In this document: piece after piece, positions 21,893 through 34,742 of the stretch
Position numbering within the stretch: the first letter of the stretch is position 1
Layout of the letters: every line of letters starts with the position of its first letter
Assembly (NCBI GenBank): GCA_035582835.1
Contig: JAYKAV010002464.1
Span: 892,825-956,824 of the forward strand
Length of the DNA stretch: 64,000 nt
Source of the DNA: Phoebastria nigripes
Lineage: Eukaryota > Chordata > Aves > Procellariiformes > Diomedeidae
Direction: 5' to 3'
Translations under genes and position numbers: made by a program
The notes under the pieces: model-generated
Told to the model about the DNA's origin: nothing
Seen by the model: the letters and a program-made list of their open reading frames with translations, nothing else
Database searches by the model: none

Positions 21893-22091
21893 ATGGCACA
21901 TGCTCGTATCTCAGCCAGCCTCCCCCCTGATATAGATCCCACAAAAGCTCCTATTGCATTTGGAAAGAGGGCCCTTCCTAAGCTGAAAGAGGAGTTACAG
22001 TCTCCTGAGCTGCTGACTCAGCAGAGGGCATTGATGGCGCTCTGCGATCTGGTCCATGACCCAGAAAATGTCTACCAGGCAATAGAAGTAG
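21893..22091 (+). CDS. RSPH14: RSPH14 coding exon 1
   Basis: This exon encodes residues 1-66 and the first base of Gly67. The donor is G|GTAAGT. A run of 16 G follows 34 nt after the junction. The 5' UTR part has acceptor candidates near 21634 (after a long T tract, TTTATAG) and at 21822 (CTGTCCAG); the first would include a short upstream ORF. Confidence 0.93.
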
Positions 22092-24002
22092 GTAAGTGAT
22101 CTGTTGTCATAAGCTTTGACACAGCGGGGGGGGGGGGGGGGAAACCACTTTACTTTTGTGCGCTACTTTTTTCCTTGCAATATCTTTGATGACACGAAAT
22201 GGCCATGAAGATTTTTTGGTTTTAATCTCTACTTGTTTTACCTTAAAAAGGTAAAGAATATTATAGTGCCATATACATGACAATTATTTTAAGAGTATCC
22301 TCACTTTAGGATTTATCAACCCCTAAATACAAAAGTAGTGCAGAATCTTTTTTTTTTTCTTTTGTTTATTCTCGATTTTAGCTAATTCCTAACATAGGCT
22401 AAAAAAAAAAAAAAACCAAAAAACTTAATTAGTCCAAAGTTAGAAACACACCCCCCAACCACCCCTTTGACACTTAGTTAAATTTCATTTGCCTGGAATT
22501 TTCTCTAATCCTGTTATCCATGAACCTTTTGGAAAAAAACAAAGCAGTGAATATATGAATTTCTAATAACATAAAACTACTAAATATATTTTATTTAGAA
22601 AGGGGAAAAGAAAAAGCTTTTAGTTATCCTAGAGCAGGAAAAAAAGGCAAATCCTTTTTTTTTTCCTTCATTAGACATTTTCTATGACATATGACAGTGG
22701 TACCTTCCTGGATTTTTCATGCTTGAGGTGCTCAAAATATTCATATCTCAGATTCTATAATAATAACAGGCAAAAACCTCTGATGAACCTCTGATTTTAA
22801 TTAATAATTAATAAAATAATATTTAAATGACATTTACAAGTTCATTTGCAAAATCCATGAAGTCATCTTTTAGGTGATCTTTAGCCACACAAGCTTATCT
22901 TTACAATTTTTAGCAGTCTGTTGTGTATCTACATAGCTCATTATGTAACACTGAAGAAGTCCTCTGGTTTGCCACTGCTTTTTTCTCCATTTACTTACTT
23001 CATATTTTTGTCCTCAGATACCAATTATCATGTTCAAAATTTATTAAGTTATTGTTTGATTAACAGTAACTGCTGAAGCAATGCGAGATTGTTGTTTGGG
23101 GTTTTTTTTTTTTGTCAGTGCTATGTGTGTATACAATCACACAAAGCACAATCATTAACAGTTCACCAAATTTATTTCTACATGTGAAAAGCAACACTGT
23201 GTGTTTTTACATAGCCCATGCTACACCTAAAGAAAGTTTAAAAAAATGTAGGCATCAATCCTGCAAACACATGCTTTTCTAAAAACATCAATAGCTCCAC
23301 TGACTTGAGTTATTTTTAGACTTANGTCACTTCATAAATATTGCAAGATTAGGATTTAACTTGATACAGAAGTCAGCAGCTTGTTTGTAGCATGCCATTT
23401 TTGGCAGTAGACCTTGAAAGTTTCTTCCCTACTTGAGATATGACAATGAGAGTTTCACCGTCAGGACAAGATGAAGATTCTGATTGTTTGCGCTTCAAAT
23501 TGTGAGGTAAAAATGAGTATTGCTATTTTAAATTAATGTTGAAGGTGGTAAGAAATGTTAAAATGAACTACTGTGTCTCATAGGATTCTTGGATAACCTG
23601 AAGACTTTGCTGCTACATCATGACAGTACTGTCCGACAAAAAGCAACACAAATCCTCTATATAATGGCTATGCATAATGTTGGCAGGTAGGTGTAATTCC
23701 AGAGTTTACTGAATGGTATGGGAAGCAATAAAGACGTTTCAGTGAGAAATAAGAACAGAATTTCTAAGTTTTGGCAAGATAGGTGCAATGTAAATAGGAG
23801 TATTTAGTTAAGATTAAGCATCTCTCAAATATACATGAGTTTTATTATGCTTAGTTAAATCTGTCCTCCAACGTTGTTTGTAGGCAAGGGTTGATCCAAA
23901 ATGGAGTAATTTCTGCCCTCACTGAGCTCTTGGATGATCCAGTAGATATCTGTCGGAAGAACACACATCGGATTTTTGAAATGATGGCAAAATTACCTGA
24001 AG
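21893..24002 (+). CDS. RSPH14: RSPH14 (RTDR1), radial spoke head 14 homologue, first three coding exons
   Basis: Coding exons at 21893-22091, 23584-23686 and 23884-24002 join in phase to give the first 140 residues plus part of Gly141. The mammalian protein is about 348 residues, so roughly 40% is present and the rest lies beyond the window. It starts MAHARISASLPPDIDPTKAP and continues with helical armadillo/HEAT-type repeats (for example QRALMALCDLVHDPENV, VISALTELLDDPVDICRKN). The protein is a component associated with the radial spokes of motile cilia and sperm flagella (family knowledge). The ATG has G at -3 and +4, a strong context, and is the first ATG in its frame in this exon. The third coding intron exceeds 40 kb and encloses GNAZ on the opposite strand. 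Identity is secure; the gene is partial only because of the window edge. Confidence 0.93.
22092..23583 (+). other. RSPH14: RSPH14 first coding intron
   Basis: 1492 bp, GT-AG, with a G16 run near its start, several A and T runs and one N at 23325. Nothing else is seen. Confidence 0.85.
22126..22141 (+). repeat. Run of 16 G just after an RSPH14 splice donor
   Basis: An uninterrupted G16 lies 34 nt past the donor of coding exon 1. Transcribed as G-rich RNA it could form a quadruplex near the 5' splice site. Length in the assembly may be inexact. Confidence 0.85.
23584..23686 (+). CDS. RSPH14: RSPH14 coding exon 2
   Basis: This exon encodes residues 68-100, beginning FLDNLKTLLLHHDSTVRQKA and ending MHNVG, a helical repeat unit. 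The acceptor is TCTCATAG and the donor AG|GTAGGT. The reading phase joins both neighbours. Confidence 0.92.
23884..24002 (+). CDS. RSPH14: RSPH14 coding exon 3
   Basis: This exon encodes residues 102-140, from QGLIQNGVISALTELLDDP to EMMAKLPE. The preceding intron is only 197 bp. The acceptor is TGTTTGTAG and the donor G|GTAGGG. No following RSPH14 exon was recognised before the end of the window. Confidence 0.92.
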
Positions 24003-26371
24003 GTAGGGATTTTTTCAGTAGTTAAGTATTCAAATAGGCAAAGCAGATAGGGAATCAGGTAAATTCACCTATGTAATATCTTCCAGATTTATTTTATTCA
24101 ATTTTCCTTGAAAATCATATTTTAAAACAGTATCTTTTCTATTTTTGCTTATCTTAATTTTCTTTAGTTAGTTTTCCTATGAGAATTTATTCTTTGGGTT
24201 CTATCAGAAAACTTTAAAAGGTATGACTGTCATCTTTTCTATTGCTGGAGACCACCATGTTTTCTAGAGCTGTTTTTGCACTTCTAAAAACTTGCAAATT
24301 GTGTAATAATAGTGAGAATACTTAGCCAAAATACAGAAAATGCTTTACATAGATAACAAGTGAAATGCCTCATGTTAGCATAATACATCTGTGAATAGTC
24401 CTGTCTATGTATTGGGGGGGGCTGATCCTGCTAGATCTGTTAATTTTCTTAGGCAAATTAAGACTACCTGCTCAAGATACAGGTTGTGTGGACTGCATGC
24501 TTGAATTTGTATTTCAGAATCTTGCATCAAAAATTCACTTTGTCCTCTTCTGTTCAAAATTATGATCAGCTGTTCATCATGGTGCACTAATTTCACAGCA
24601 CACAGGGTTCATAGAAAGTTTTTCTGGTGTTAGGAGGTACAAATATTGTGAAATTTGTTTTATGTCTTCCCCGCTCCTTGCAAGCACTGGTGTAGGAGGA
24701 GACAAATGAGCAAGTAAAGGCACCATCCATTGCACTGTGTATTCCACAGATTATCTATTAATGTGTCTTTGACCTCAGGCTCATAGGCACTGTTTCTTAA
24801 ATGTATGCTTTGACATTGCTTTCAGGTGGTGAATTTAAAAAAAAAAACAAACCTGGGAGTGATGCGAAGAACAATGAAGAAGTTTGCTTTTTCTGATATT
24901 TTATTCAAATTTTGTTTGTCCTTAGGTGAAATTGTTAAATGGACTTGGTAAGATATGAAGTTAAAAACGTGATAAATTACACCTAACTTCAGATGTCAAA
25001 TTGAGCTACTCATCCTACACTCCCTGTACAGCAGGAAAAAAATCAGTATCTCCAGGAGCAAAAAGTCTGACACAGGTGCTTAGTTTAGGATGAGATGAGT
25101 TCTGCTCTGGTGATGTCCATTTATGTCCAGTGAAATAAGCAGAAGCTGGGTTGATTACATCAGAGTCAGGCATCTAGCTTTTAAATGCTTCAGTCTAAAT
25201 AGAGGAATCCAAGCTGAGAATTTGTCTTTGACTTGCCAGAATAGGTCATTGTACCTTTTACATGCTTTCTTTGTATTTATTATGTATATTTATAGTTTTT
25301 AAATCTTTTATACACTAAGGGAATTTATGCTTATTGGATTTGTTACTTTTATTTCCAGATTCTGTGATTATAATTTCAATAGTTTTCTAATCTGAACGTT
25401 AGTCTTAAACTTTACTCTTCCAGTTGATGAAAATTATAATTTTAAAATCAAAATTTCAGTAGATAGAAATTATCAGGTAAAAAGCCATACTATTTAAATT
25501 TATGGGAAAGTATCTTGTCTGAGGAATTCTGTAACATTACTGGTGCTTAAAAAAGAACTAAATGAATGCTTAAAGCCTTGCTGAGTGAGTGTACGTGAAA
25601 TCTAAAAATAAAGATGTATTTTTACATGCATGCAACCCTTTTTAAAGTCCTAAAAGACTTAATTGAATCCATATGAAGGATATTAATATGGTGGACTAAA
25701 CAACTTTGTGAATATCACTATAGAAAACCAGATTTTCTGTTAACTTCATTTCACTAGCCATTTTACAGATTTTCAAATCAAATGAGACAGAGACTTAGCT
25801 TAAGTAAATTTTGACCTGTCTGAGTGCCTTTAAAGAATTCTTTCCCTTACCTGTGTAGACAGATAGATACCATCCTGTGAATGTGTGGATCATAATAGAA
25901 ACTTACGGGAGAAGAAAACTTAACAGAAGTAAATAAAAGTTGCCAAATTTTTGCAGATCACTATTAATCGTTAACCATTCATCCATACTGGCTAAGGCCT
26001 TCGTAGCCCTTTTGGAACTGCATAATTCAGTAATAAGCCTTGCTGTTCAGTCCCGGCTGTACTGAACTTTATTATTAATTCTGACCTTCAGATGTGGCTC
26101 TCTCTCTAGCAGGCTAATGCAGGAGCTTACCACTTGTCTCCTTTTGCTGACGGAATTTTCAGCTGTGTGCATGATACACAACTTGACTGGAAAGGTTTCA
26201 GTTTAAACAGGGAAACTGCCTCAGGGTTTGGTGGCTGCTGTACATACCATTTTAGATATGAATTTGAGACTTAAGATGTAAACTACAACTAATGTTACAC
26301 GTAAACACCTGCCTGCTTTTAGGTTCCATCTCCCAAAACTCAAAGCATTTACTAAGTAGGTTGGAAGTTTA

Positions 26372-26376
26372 GCTAC
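26372..26376 (+). repeat. Target site duplication, left copy (GCTAC)
   Basis: GCTAC directly precedes the LTR and is repeated at 26896-26900. A 5-bp duplication is usual for ERVL-type integrases. Confidence 0.85.
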
Positions 26377-26895
26377 TGTCCTGGTTTTGGCTGGGATAGA
26401 GTTAATTTTCTTCCTAGTGCTGTGTTTTGGATTTAGTATGAAAAGAATGTTGATAAGACACTGATGTTTTTAGTTGTTGCTAAGTAGTCTACTAGTCAAG
26501 GACTTTTCAGCTTCCCATGCTCTGCCAGGTGCACAAGAAGCTGGGAGGGAGCATAGCCAGGACAGCTAGCCCAACTGGCCAACAGGGTATTCCATACCAT
26601 GTGACGTCATGCTCAATATATAAATGGGAGGCGTGGTCCAGGAAGTAGCGATCGCTGCTTGGGTATCGCTCAGCAGGTGGTGAGCAATTGCATTGTGCAT
26701 CACTCATTTTGTATATTCTATCATTATTATTATCATCATTATTTTCCCTTCCTTTTCTGTTTTATTAAACTGTCTTTATCTCAACCCATGAATTCTACTT
26801 TTTTTCCCCAATTCTCTCCCCCATCCCACTGAGGGGAGGGGGAGTGAGCAAGCAGCTGTGTGGTGTTTGGCTGCCTGCCGGGTTAAACCACAATA
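26377..26895 (+). mobile_element. Solo LTR of an endogenous retrovirus (ERVL/class III type)
   Basis: A 519-bp element starts TGTCCTGGTTTTGGCTGGG and ends GGTTAAACCACAATA. It is flanked by a 5-bp target duplication, GCTAC, at 26372-26376 and 26896-26900. The 3' end is TA where CA is expected, a single decay mutation. Inside are a CRE octamer TGACGTCA (26602-26609), TATATAAA (26617-26624) and ATTAAA (26764-26769). There is no internal coding region, so it is a recombination product. It sits in RSPH14 intron 3 in the sense direction. The family is recognised from memory, without a database search. Confidence 0.9.
26602..26624 (+). promoter_or_regulatory. CRE octamer and TATA box of the LTR promoter
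   Basis: TGACGTCA (26602-26609) is a perfect CREB/ATF palindrome, followed after 7 bp by TATATAAA (26617-26624). A start site would be expected near 26650-26655 reading rightward. Both elements are intact despite the age of the LTR. Confidence 0.6.
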
Positions 26896-26900
26896 GCTAC
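26896..26900 (+). repeat. Target site duplication, right copy (GCTAC)
   Basis: GCTAC directly follows the LTR end and matches 26372-26376 exactly, showing the element has not rearranged since insertion apart from the loss of its interior. Confidence 0.85.
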
Positions 26901-29900
26901 ATAAGCAGAAAACATTCACTGGAGGATGAATAAGAGTTCTACGGGGAAAAAGGCAATTTAAAAAAAGCTATCCATGTGGCCCTGAGAGGAAGTGAGGGCT
27001 TCTTTTTCAGTGTTTGCAGTTAGACACTTTCTAAAAAGCAGGGACTAAGAACAAGGGTTATATAGAAAGCATTTTATTAGAACCATCATTTCTATTTAGA
27101 GGCTTACTGTAGCAGTAAGCAACGCTAGCCCTTGATGGTGCCAAAACATAAAATGTTGCTTAGTAAGAATTCCACATAAATCAAAATACATTGCCCAAAC
27201 CAGAGGATATGTAATGGTACACCATACTGCCACTCAGGTGTACTCCCATTGTTCCATCTTTGTCCCTGCAGGCATCTGAATCTTAGGTCAGGAGCCACTG
27301 ATGGGAACTGTGACAACTGTAAAACCACTTTGGTGATAATCAGGAAATGTGAGATTATACTATACAAGGAGAAATCAAGTTGCCTCCTGGAGTGAAAGGA
27401 TTATCCAACCCCTGCTGAGCTGAGAACTCAGCAAAAGCTGAGAGCCAGCTGCAGCAGTGTCTCTCCTAAAAACCTTGGCTTTGATTGAAGGCAAAGGATT
27501 CACAGCAGCTCTGAAGTGAGCAGGAGCCTCTGCCAAAGACCAGCTTCCAAATCATGTTACAGTCCCAACTTAGTGAAAAGTTGCCTATATTTACAAGAAA
27601 GGCTACAATTCTCTGAGTAGTAGTTGCTTTTCAGTGAGGCTTCTCTTGAGGTAAGACTGATAGCAGTTTACCTTTCCCACTTCAGGTACTGGTGGCAGAT
27701 AAGAATCAGGTTTTCCAAATCAAATTAACATCGAGGCTTGTTTTGGGGAATGGTTCTGGAGTTTTGTCTCCAAAAAGCAGAAAAGGGTAATTAGCAGTAT
27801 GAAAAGAGAGCATTTAAATAATTGTAAAATTAGTTATTTGGTAAATTCTGTGCATCAGTGCCTTCATTGCAATTTCCTTTTAAATGTAAGTAAAGAGAAT
27901 TACTTTATTAGAAACCTGATATTTATGTCTGTTTTGAATAAATTTTTTTCTATTCATTAATTCTCAATATTTAGTGTAATTCTAATATATTGCAGTGTTC
28001 ATGCTCTGTATCCATGTAGGCCAACTTTTTCCCTATTTTTTCCCCCCTCTTCTATTTATAAGAAATTAAAAATTAATGTAGACGAACTGTTTACATCTGT
28101 GAAGCAAGCAGAATTTAATCTTTATCTTCTGATCCTATATTCAAATCTCTCAGAGAGCATGATGTGTCTAGCAGTCTCTTTATAGCTTTCTTGAGTCACC
28201 TTTCTAGATGAAATTCTCTTCCAAAGCTTAATTTCTTCAGCTATGAAATGATGCCAGATTTTGACNATTTCCACTGTCAATGTTTGTGCTATTAAAAGCC
28301 TCCAAGACTTGTTCAGGATAGAAGTCCGTGACTAGATTAAGTTAGTCTTGCATAGCTTTCTACAGACTAGATTTTCACACTATGTTCTTTGACAGTTTTG
28401 GCAGTGGAGGAGGGGAGGGAATAGAAAAAACCTGTGATCCTCAGCCTGTCAGGTATGAGGTATGTACAGTCTGTAAGATCAATGGTGTAGAAGCTGAGCT
28501 AGCATGTTGTCTGTGAAAGCATGTCTGAGTAATTACCCTTGGAAAAAGGTGTTTTTCTGAGCCATGTATTCTTTTTATTCAGATAAAAATATAACGTATA
28601 TATATAAAAATATACATGGCTGTATTTAAGGGTTGGAAGATAACTCCTTGAGCAGAATTGTGTTACTGTAGAATGGACTCACATACAGACGGCTACTTAC
28701 ATGAAAAACAGAAAGGTGCTAAAACTGTTTTCTTTGCTATGAGACAATTTGGGGAATTATCAGGGAGAACAGCAAATATTTTCCAATAGGTAGTAAGAGT
28801 CACAAGGCCTGACATAATTCATTTGACATATTACAGATACAGAAATAGTCTCTGCCTGCTAATTCAGCCTTCTTCAGCTAGCCAAGAAACTGTCTGTCTT
28901 CCTCTCTGCATTTACTTCTAACACCTCACATCCAGATAGTGAGATAGGATGTACCTTGTATTAGCTGGAGGAAGTTAGCAACTAATATACCATTCCATAG
29001 CTAGATTTCTGATGTTTTCTAGAGCTGAGGTAATTTGCAGGGCCAATAAAGCAGTATGTTCCACNCTAGACAAAAAGCAACGTAAGCTGTACATGCATTT
29101 GGCATGAAGTGTAGTTGTTTTTGTTAACTGGGAAGTGGTCAGCAACTCCAGTTAGCTCTATGCCAGGCCCCCTGGTCTTTCTCCAAGCAGGAGTAATTTA
29201 GGAAAATGTGGTTATTTTAAGCAAATCCACTTGCAGACTATTTTTGATTCCTGAATTTAAGGATGTATACCACTATCCTCCAGGAACAGCAGGATTATTA
29301 AAAACAAAAGGTGGGAAAATCCACAAAGATTGGGAGAACACTGAGGAATAACATTTCCAGAAGAAAAAACAACCTAGTGGCAAGAATTAATGGGCAGAAG
29401 AAAGACAAAAATAAGATAGATATATGTATTCAATAGAGGATAGAAGAGGGAGAAGAACCAGCAGCAGGAGAAAATTAAGAACATTGGAAAAATTAATAGT
29501 AAAACTTTCACTCTTTGTGAAAACAATTAGTTGACACGCAATACTTAACAATGTTAGCGAAAGGGTGTTATGCAATCATAAATGACCTGGGCAATAACAA
29601 CTGCAAAAATACTTCTAGGAAAAAAAATCTTTCACTAGGATATGGTTAATACTGGAAAAGTTTAATAATTCTTACCCATTATCTATCCTGTCTTTTATGG
29701 GTACTTAATCCTTTTAGACAAAGATTGAGGTGGATTGGATGGGGCAATGGATTTTTAAGCCTGCCAGAACCTCTATTTGGGAAGAGCCCAAGAGATAATA
29801 TTTCTCCTACTTTACCGACCTTCAGTGTCTCTACTATTCCACCCTTGGAAAATCATAACCAATCGGATCTGTGGATAAGGACTGTTTAAGGATACCTTTT

Positions 29901-31169
29901 TCCCTTTGAAACTTGTTTTGCTGCATGGAATGCAAATGATAAAAGGACAGATGGCATTCTTATTGCAGCAGATGGAACATCTCTTCTGTGAATGTCATTG
30001 TTGCCCAGGTAAAGTAAAATCCCAGCTGTATTAATGCAGTTCTTTCAGGTGGCAGTGCACTGCATCACTAATAAACCTGAGAACTGAGAACATAGATGCA
30101 AATTTAATTGCATGATTTATCCAGGTGGATGACTAAGAGTCAAGGGATTTCATTTCAGCACCTGTCTTTGGCCCAGACTTTTTAGTTTTAACTTCCCTGT
30201 GCCTCAGTTTTCTTATACAATCAGAAAATAGAATTACTTTACTTCTGTGTAAAACAGAATTTATTTTAACATCTTGAATTCTTCAGATAGGAAACAGAGT
30301 AACCATGAGTTACTTAGATTACTAAGATCAAAAACATTATAGGAATTAAATAATTAGAGAGTTAAAAGCAAGGAATTGCTATTCAGAGAACATGATTATG
30401 TGAATGGATCATTTAAACTTAATTATTTACTGCTTTATTGCTCCCCATGCCTATGCTTTTCTTAAGCTAAGTAGGAACACATGGCAGTGTTTCAATTTCT
30501 TTTCTCCTTCCCAAGATAGCCTTCATTCAATGAGAAATATAACTGACTCCTTTTCTTTAGAAATACCCTTAGGCCTTCGTTAAAATATCCTAGGTTCTCC
30601 ACTTCTATTGTAGGTTGCCTGTAATAATGTTGGAAGGACCCTCTTAGTTGAATAAAGATTTCTTTTTTAATATAAAATGTGTCTTACCCTTCTCATAATT
30701 GACTACACTTTTTGTTTTTAGTTTTCCTACCCAGCTTTCTTACCTTGAAGCTATGCTCTAATGAATGCCAGTGTTTTCTTGTCACTTCTTTCACTAGTCT
30801 GAAATGGCCACAGTACCACAAAAGCTAGAGGTGAAGGAAGCATACCATCTTCTGTTCACTGGAAAATGAAGCCCTGACTAATTTTATACCTTTTTCACAA
30901 TTCAGCTGGCTAATAATAGGATATTACGCTATAGAAAGCAATTTAGACTAGAAATAACTGTGCAGTTTCTCAAGTAAATGATAGCACTTTAATGGTAAAT
31001 GAAGTTTAGAGGATCCTGTAGTATTCCTATGGAATGTACTAGCAATTACCATATATAGTTTTAAGTAAACTCACCAAGTCAAGCAGCTTGACTGCAAATA
31101 TCACAAGCAGGCAATAGTATCTTCTCATTACAAATAGGACCTAAATACTCCCTGTGTGGTGTGACAAAC

Positions 31170-31200
31170 CTTTTATACCTTCAAGGCGCAGCCTCATTGG
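31170..31200 (-). promoter_or_regulatory. CCAAT plus TATA arrangement on minus strand
   Basis: On the minus strand CCAAT (31200-31196) is followed about 19 bp later by TATAAAAG (31177-31170), with a CTGCGCC patch between. It lies in RSPH14 intron 3, about 3.1 kb past the GNAZ stop. No exon or gene is recognisable downstream. Confidence 0.25.
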
Positions 31201-31952
31201 CTCTTTTGCCTCTATCCTTCAGGTGTAACAGTTGACAGGGCATGCTTAAAGGAGCCCTGGGTCTTCAGTACAGGGATAAAATACCTCATTCAAAATTAGA
31301 CAGATTTTTCTCCATTATTGATTATGTCTGGACTGAAGAGTTTTGAAAGTCTTAACCCGTGACTTGAGCCTCAGAGAATATTTTTGGTTATGGTTGCATG
31401 GTCAAAAATGATTATTGCTTGAACCGCTGCCTTCAAGAGTATTGTAGTTCTCTTGGCAGTCCCAGCTCATCATTAGCTTAAGTCTCCAGGTCACTTACAA
31501 AAATCCTAGCTTGAATTTAGATACCCTCAAACAGGTCAAAAGAAGGATTCTTAAACATAAGGTAAGAAAGATTAGGAGTTTTTGATGCATTTTGTAGAAA
31601 TGCTGAGAAGCAAACAAAGGAATGAAACTATCCAAGCACTATCAAATATTTTCAGCTGGTCTCAGAAATTAATGGGGTGAAGGGTTCTAAGTCAAATTCT
31701 GTTTAAACTCCAGGGATATTATTTATCTAGTATCCTCTAACAAGTGATTTTTATGAGTTTATGCTGTTTGTACAAGAGTTGCACCTTTTCTTAATGTACA
31801 TCCAGACTTTTAAAGATTTCAGTTAGAGGATGTTCTGGAAGAACCTTGTTATAGTCTGAATGGATGGAATTTTCAAGAAAACTTCAATGAAAAACCATCA
31901 ATAAGACTTATGCTGGTAGATCACCTTATATGGTGATATAAATAAAAAAATG

Positions 31953-31985
31953 AAAATATAAATATTTNAAAAATATTTATATTTT
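31953..31985. repeat. Perfect 15-bp AT inverted repeat around an N
   Basis: AAAATATAAATATTT at 31953-31967 and AAATATTTATATTTT at 31971-31985 are exact reverse complements with a 3-nt loop (N-A-A). The uncalled base lies in the loop. Confidence 0.8.
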
Positions 31986-33339
31986 TCTTAAAGCCTAATT
32001 TTTCACAAGTATGAGCCAGACAAAATTTCTTATTGATTTTGGAGACTTGCTGAGAGCTCAGTAGTACAAAAATGTGAACATATTTTTCAGGTTTTTTTCA
32101 GTCTTTAAATACAGGTTTAGGAGACCAACTTCAGGCACTATTCAAAATTTATATACATGCTTATACCTAGACATGCATTTCTAAGCATAGACATCCGTGC
32201 AAAGTACCTGCTTGTGTAAGACAATATGCAGGTAGGCTTCTTATGTATCTTGCAGATACCATGGAAGTTTCTTTCCTGATATTTCCTATAGATCTTGATC
32301 TATAACTTCATTCCTAAAATTGCTACTAACCATCTCCCCAAAAAATACAACAATAACATGCATTCAGAATCTGTAAAGATATTAAATGGGAACACATCCC
32401 TTAAATCTTACTGAGTTGCTCAAATGTAATTGCTTAAGATTGAAATTGCTGAATGTTGGTGAATGCACCGAGGAAAAAGATCTGGAGCAAATAAACAAAA
32501 CTCAGCAGTCTGTCATAAAGGAAAGAAAACTTCACAAACATTATCCAATTAAGTAATGTCATAACACTAATTAATGAACACACTATAGACACGTTCAGTA
32601 TCATTTGAATTATTTATTTTTTTAAGTGGACAATTTAAATGTTGATGTTATTAACCATTTTGTTTTAAATTTCTTAGAGCCCTTGGCTGAGATTTCTTGC
32701 ACTAATCATAGTACATAGGGGGAACAAAAGTAGAAGGTTATTTTCCAGTGTGCATGTGTGTCTGTCTCTGTGTACATATGTGCTTTACAATTATCAAACA
32801 TATATTTACACACCAACTTTACACTGAAGTCTTTAAGAAGTCTTTTCTATGGCAGGGGAAAGAATCAACTGACCAAAGACTTAGGTCTATATGATACATT
32901 TGACATTTTCCAGTATAGTCCCACAGAGCTTCTTGTGCATTCAAACTTTTGCCGGAATGTTACTCCATCCAGTAGTGTTTCTTTATGAGATGAAACCTGG
33001 AGCTGAGGAATGCATCTCTTCAGTTTCCTTAACTTCACTAAACTGTAAATAATTTAAATGACTAAATTGAAATATCAAGACATTTAGTTATTGTTCATAT
33101 CGCTCATCTTTAACCTTCTAATAATACATCACATTTTTAAAATAATTAAAAAAACAACAAAAAAAGACTTTGGAGGCTATATACTACACAATCTCCATGG
33201 CTCCTGCTTCTTGGAAAATCTGTTACAATATTACAATTCCCAGAATGTATTTGGAGCAGTGGAACAGAATTGTCTGTTGTCAACTTTCACATTCAGCAAT
33301 CCAGACACCACAACAATAATTTAAAAAATTGCCTTGTGA

Positions 33340-34328
33340 TTTATTTTTTTTATCTGTATTAAAAAAGGAACACTAACCTACTTCTTAAATATAGCTTGTT
33401 TTTTGTGAAACACCACAAGATTTGGCAAAAAAAGATGTAGAAGAAGACTGTTTTGATGTATAAAACTCCTCACCAGTAGAAGAAACACTGACCTTAATTT
33501 GGCCTATTCATAGATTCATTTCATGTAGTTTTGCTGCATATTTGAAGCCTTAAAGAGCAGAAAGAGCTGCTAGTCAGTTTGGAAATCACAGAACAGTTGC
33601 GCACCAACAATTCCTTTAACAGGCAAGGTGTCCATGATAAACAGTAAAGTAAAGCAGAAGTGTGTACATAGTATATGCTGTGAGTCATGTGCATGTGCAT
33701 ACATGATGTATGTGTATATACTGTTTGGCTGTGTATACCAATATTGTGCGTGCATGCCCATTCTCTACAACTTTAAGTAGTATTTTGCTTAAACTCTCCT
33801 GTTCTGTAGCTTCTGGTTTGAACTAGCTTTTCTCCCCAACACAACCATTCTGCTCCACACCCTGCAAACGAGTTCATCTGTCACTCACCAGCTTTATATC
33901 TTCATGGCAGTAAAATTTTAGGACAACTGGATGAAGAATTATTTCTTACATAGAACATGATAACACTCCCACTGTAGGAAATGGAATGAAACAAATGGAA
34001 TAAAAGTGCAGTGACTGTGGTGAAAACATCTCCACAGAGTTAGGCCTCAATCTCTTTTTTTGTTTTTATTTGGGGTTTTTGAGTTGTTGGGGTTTTTTTC
34101 GTGTGTGTGTGGGTTTTTTTGGAGAGGAGGTTTTCACTCTCCAGAACATATATTTGTAAAAAATAATGTAGTGGGTTAAGGGGGCATAAGAGGAACTGTG
34201 TACATACATCAGATTTCCCCTTTTCTCTCCTTGGGCTACTAAGCATTGCCCCATTTTTTTCCACTAGAAGTGGAAGTGGTTAGCCCCTTTTTTATCACTT
34301 CAGGAAAACAGATTAAGCCCAAGGATTC
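33340..34328 (-). other. GNAZ: Probable GNAZ 3' UTR, two poly(A) signal candidates
   Basis: On the minus strand AATAAA occurs at 34070-34065 and at 33345-33340, giving 3' UTRs of about 280 nt or 1 kb. A G/T-rich tract (plus strand, about 34051-34122) lies over the first site and would read as A/C-rich in the mRNA. Which signal is used is unknown. Confidence 0.35.
34051..34122. repeat. G/T-rich low-complexity tract in GNAZ 3' UTR region
   Basis: T runs alternate with GGGG and a GTGTGTGTG block on the plus strand. It overlaps a candidate GNAZ poly(A) signal. Confidence 0.8.

Positions 34329-34742
<414 letters not shown>

Larger units (their letters stand above)
24003..33339 (+). other. RSPH14: RSPH14 intron 3, part before GNAZ
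   Basis: AT-rich intron holding the solo LTR at 26.4-26.9 kb, the AT hairpin at 31.95 kb and a possible minus-strand core promoter at 31.2 kb. Single N bases lie at 28266, 29065 and 31968. No coding exon was recognised on either strand. Confidence 0.7.

Noticed and set aside
29785..29830. AQEII-like reading resembling the start of mammalian RSPH14 exon 4
   Set aside because: Similarity stops after five residues, and the following residues do not match the family.
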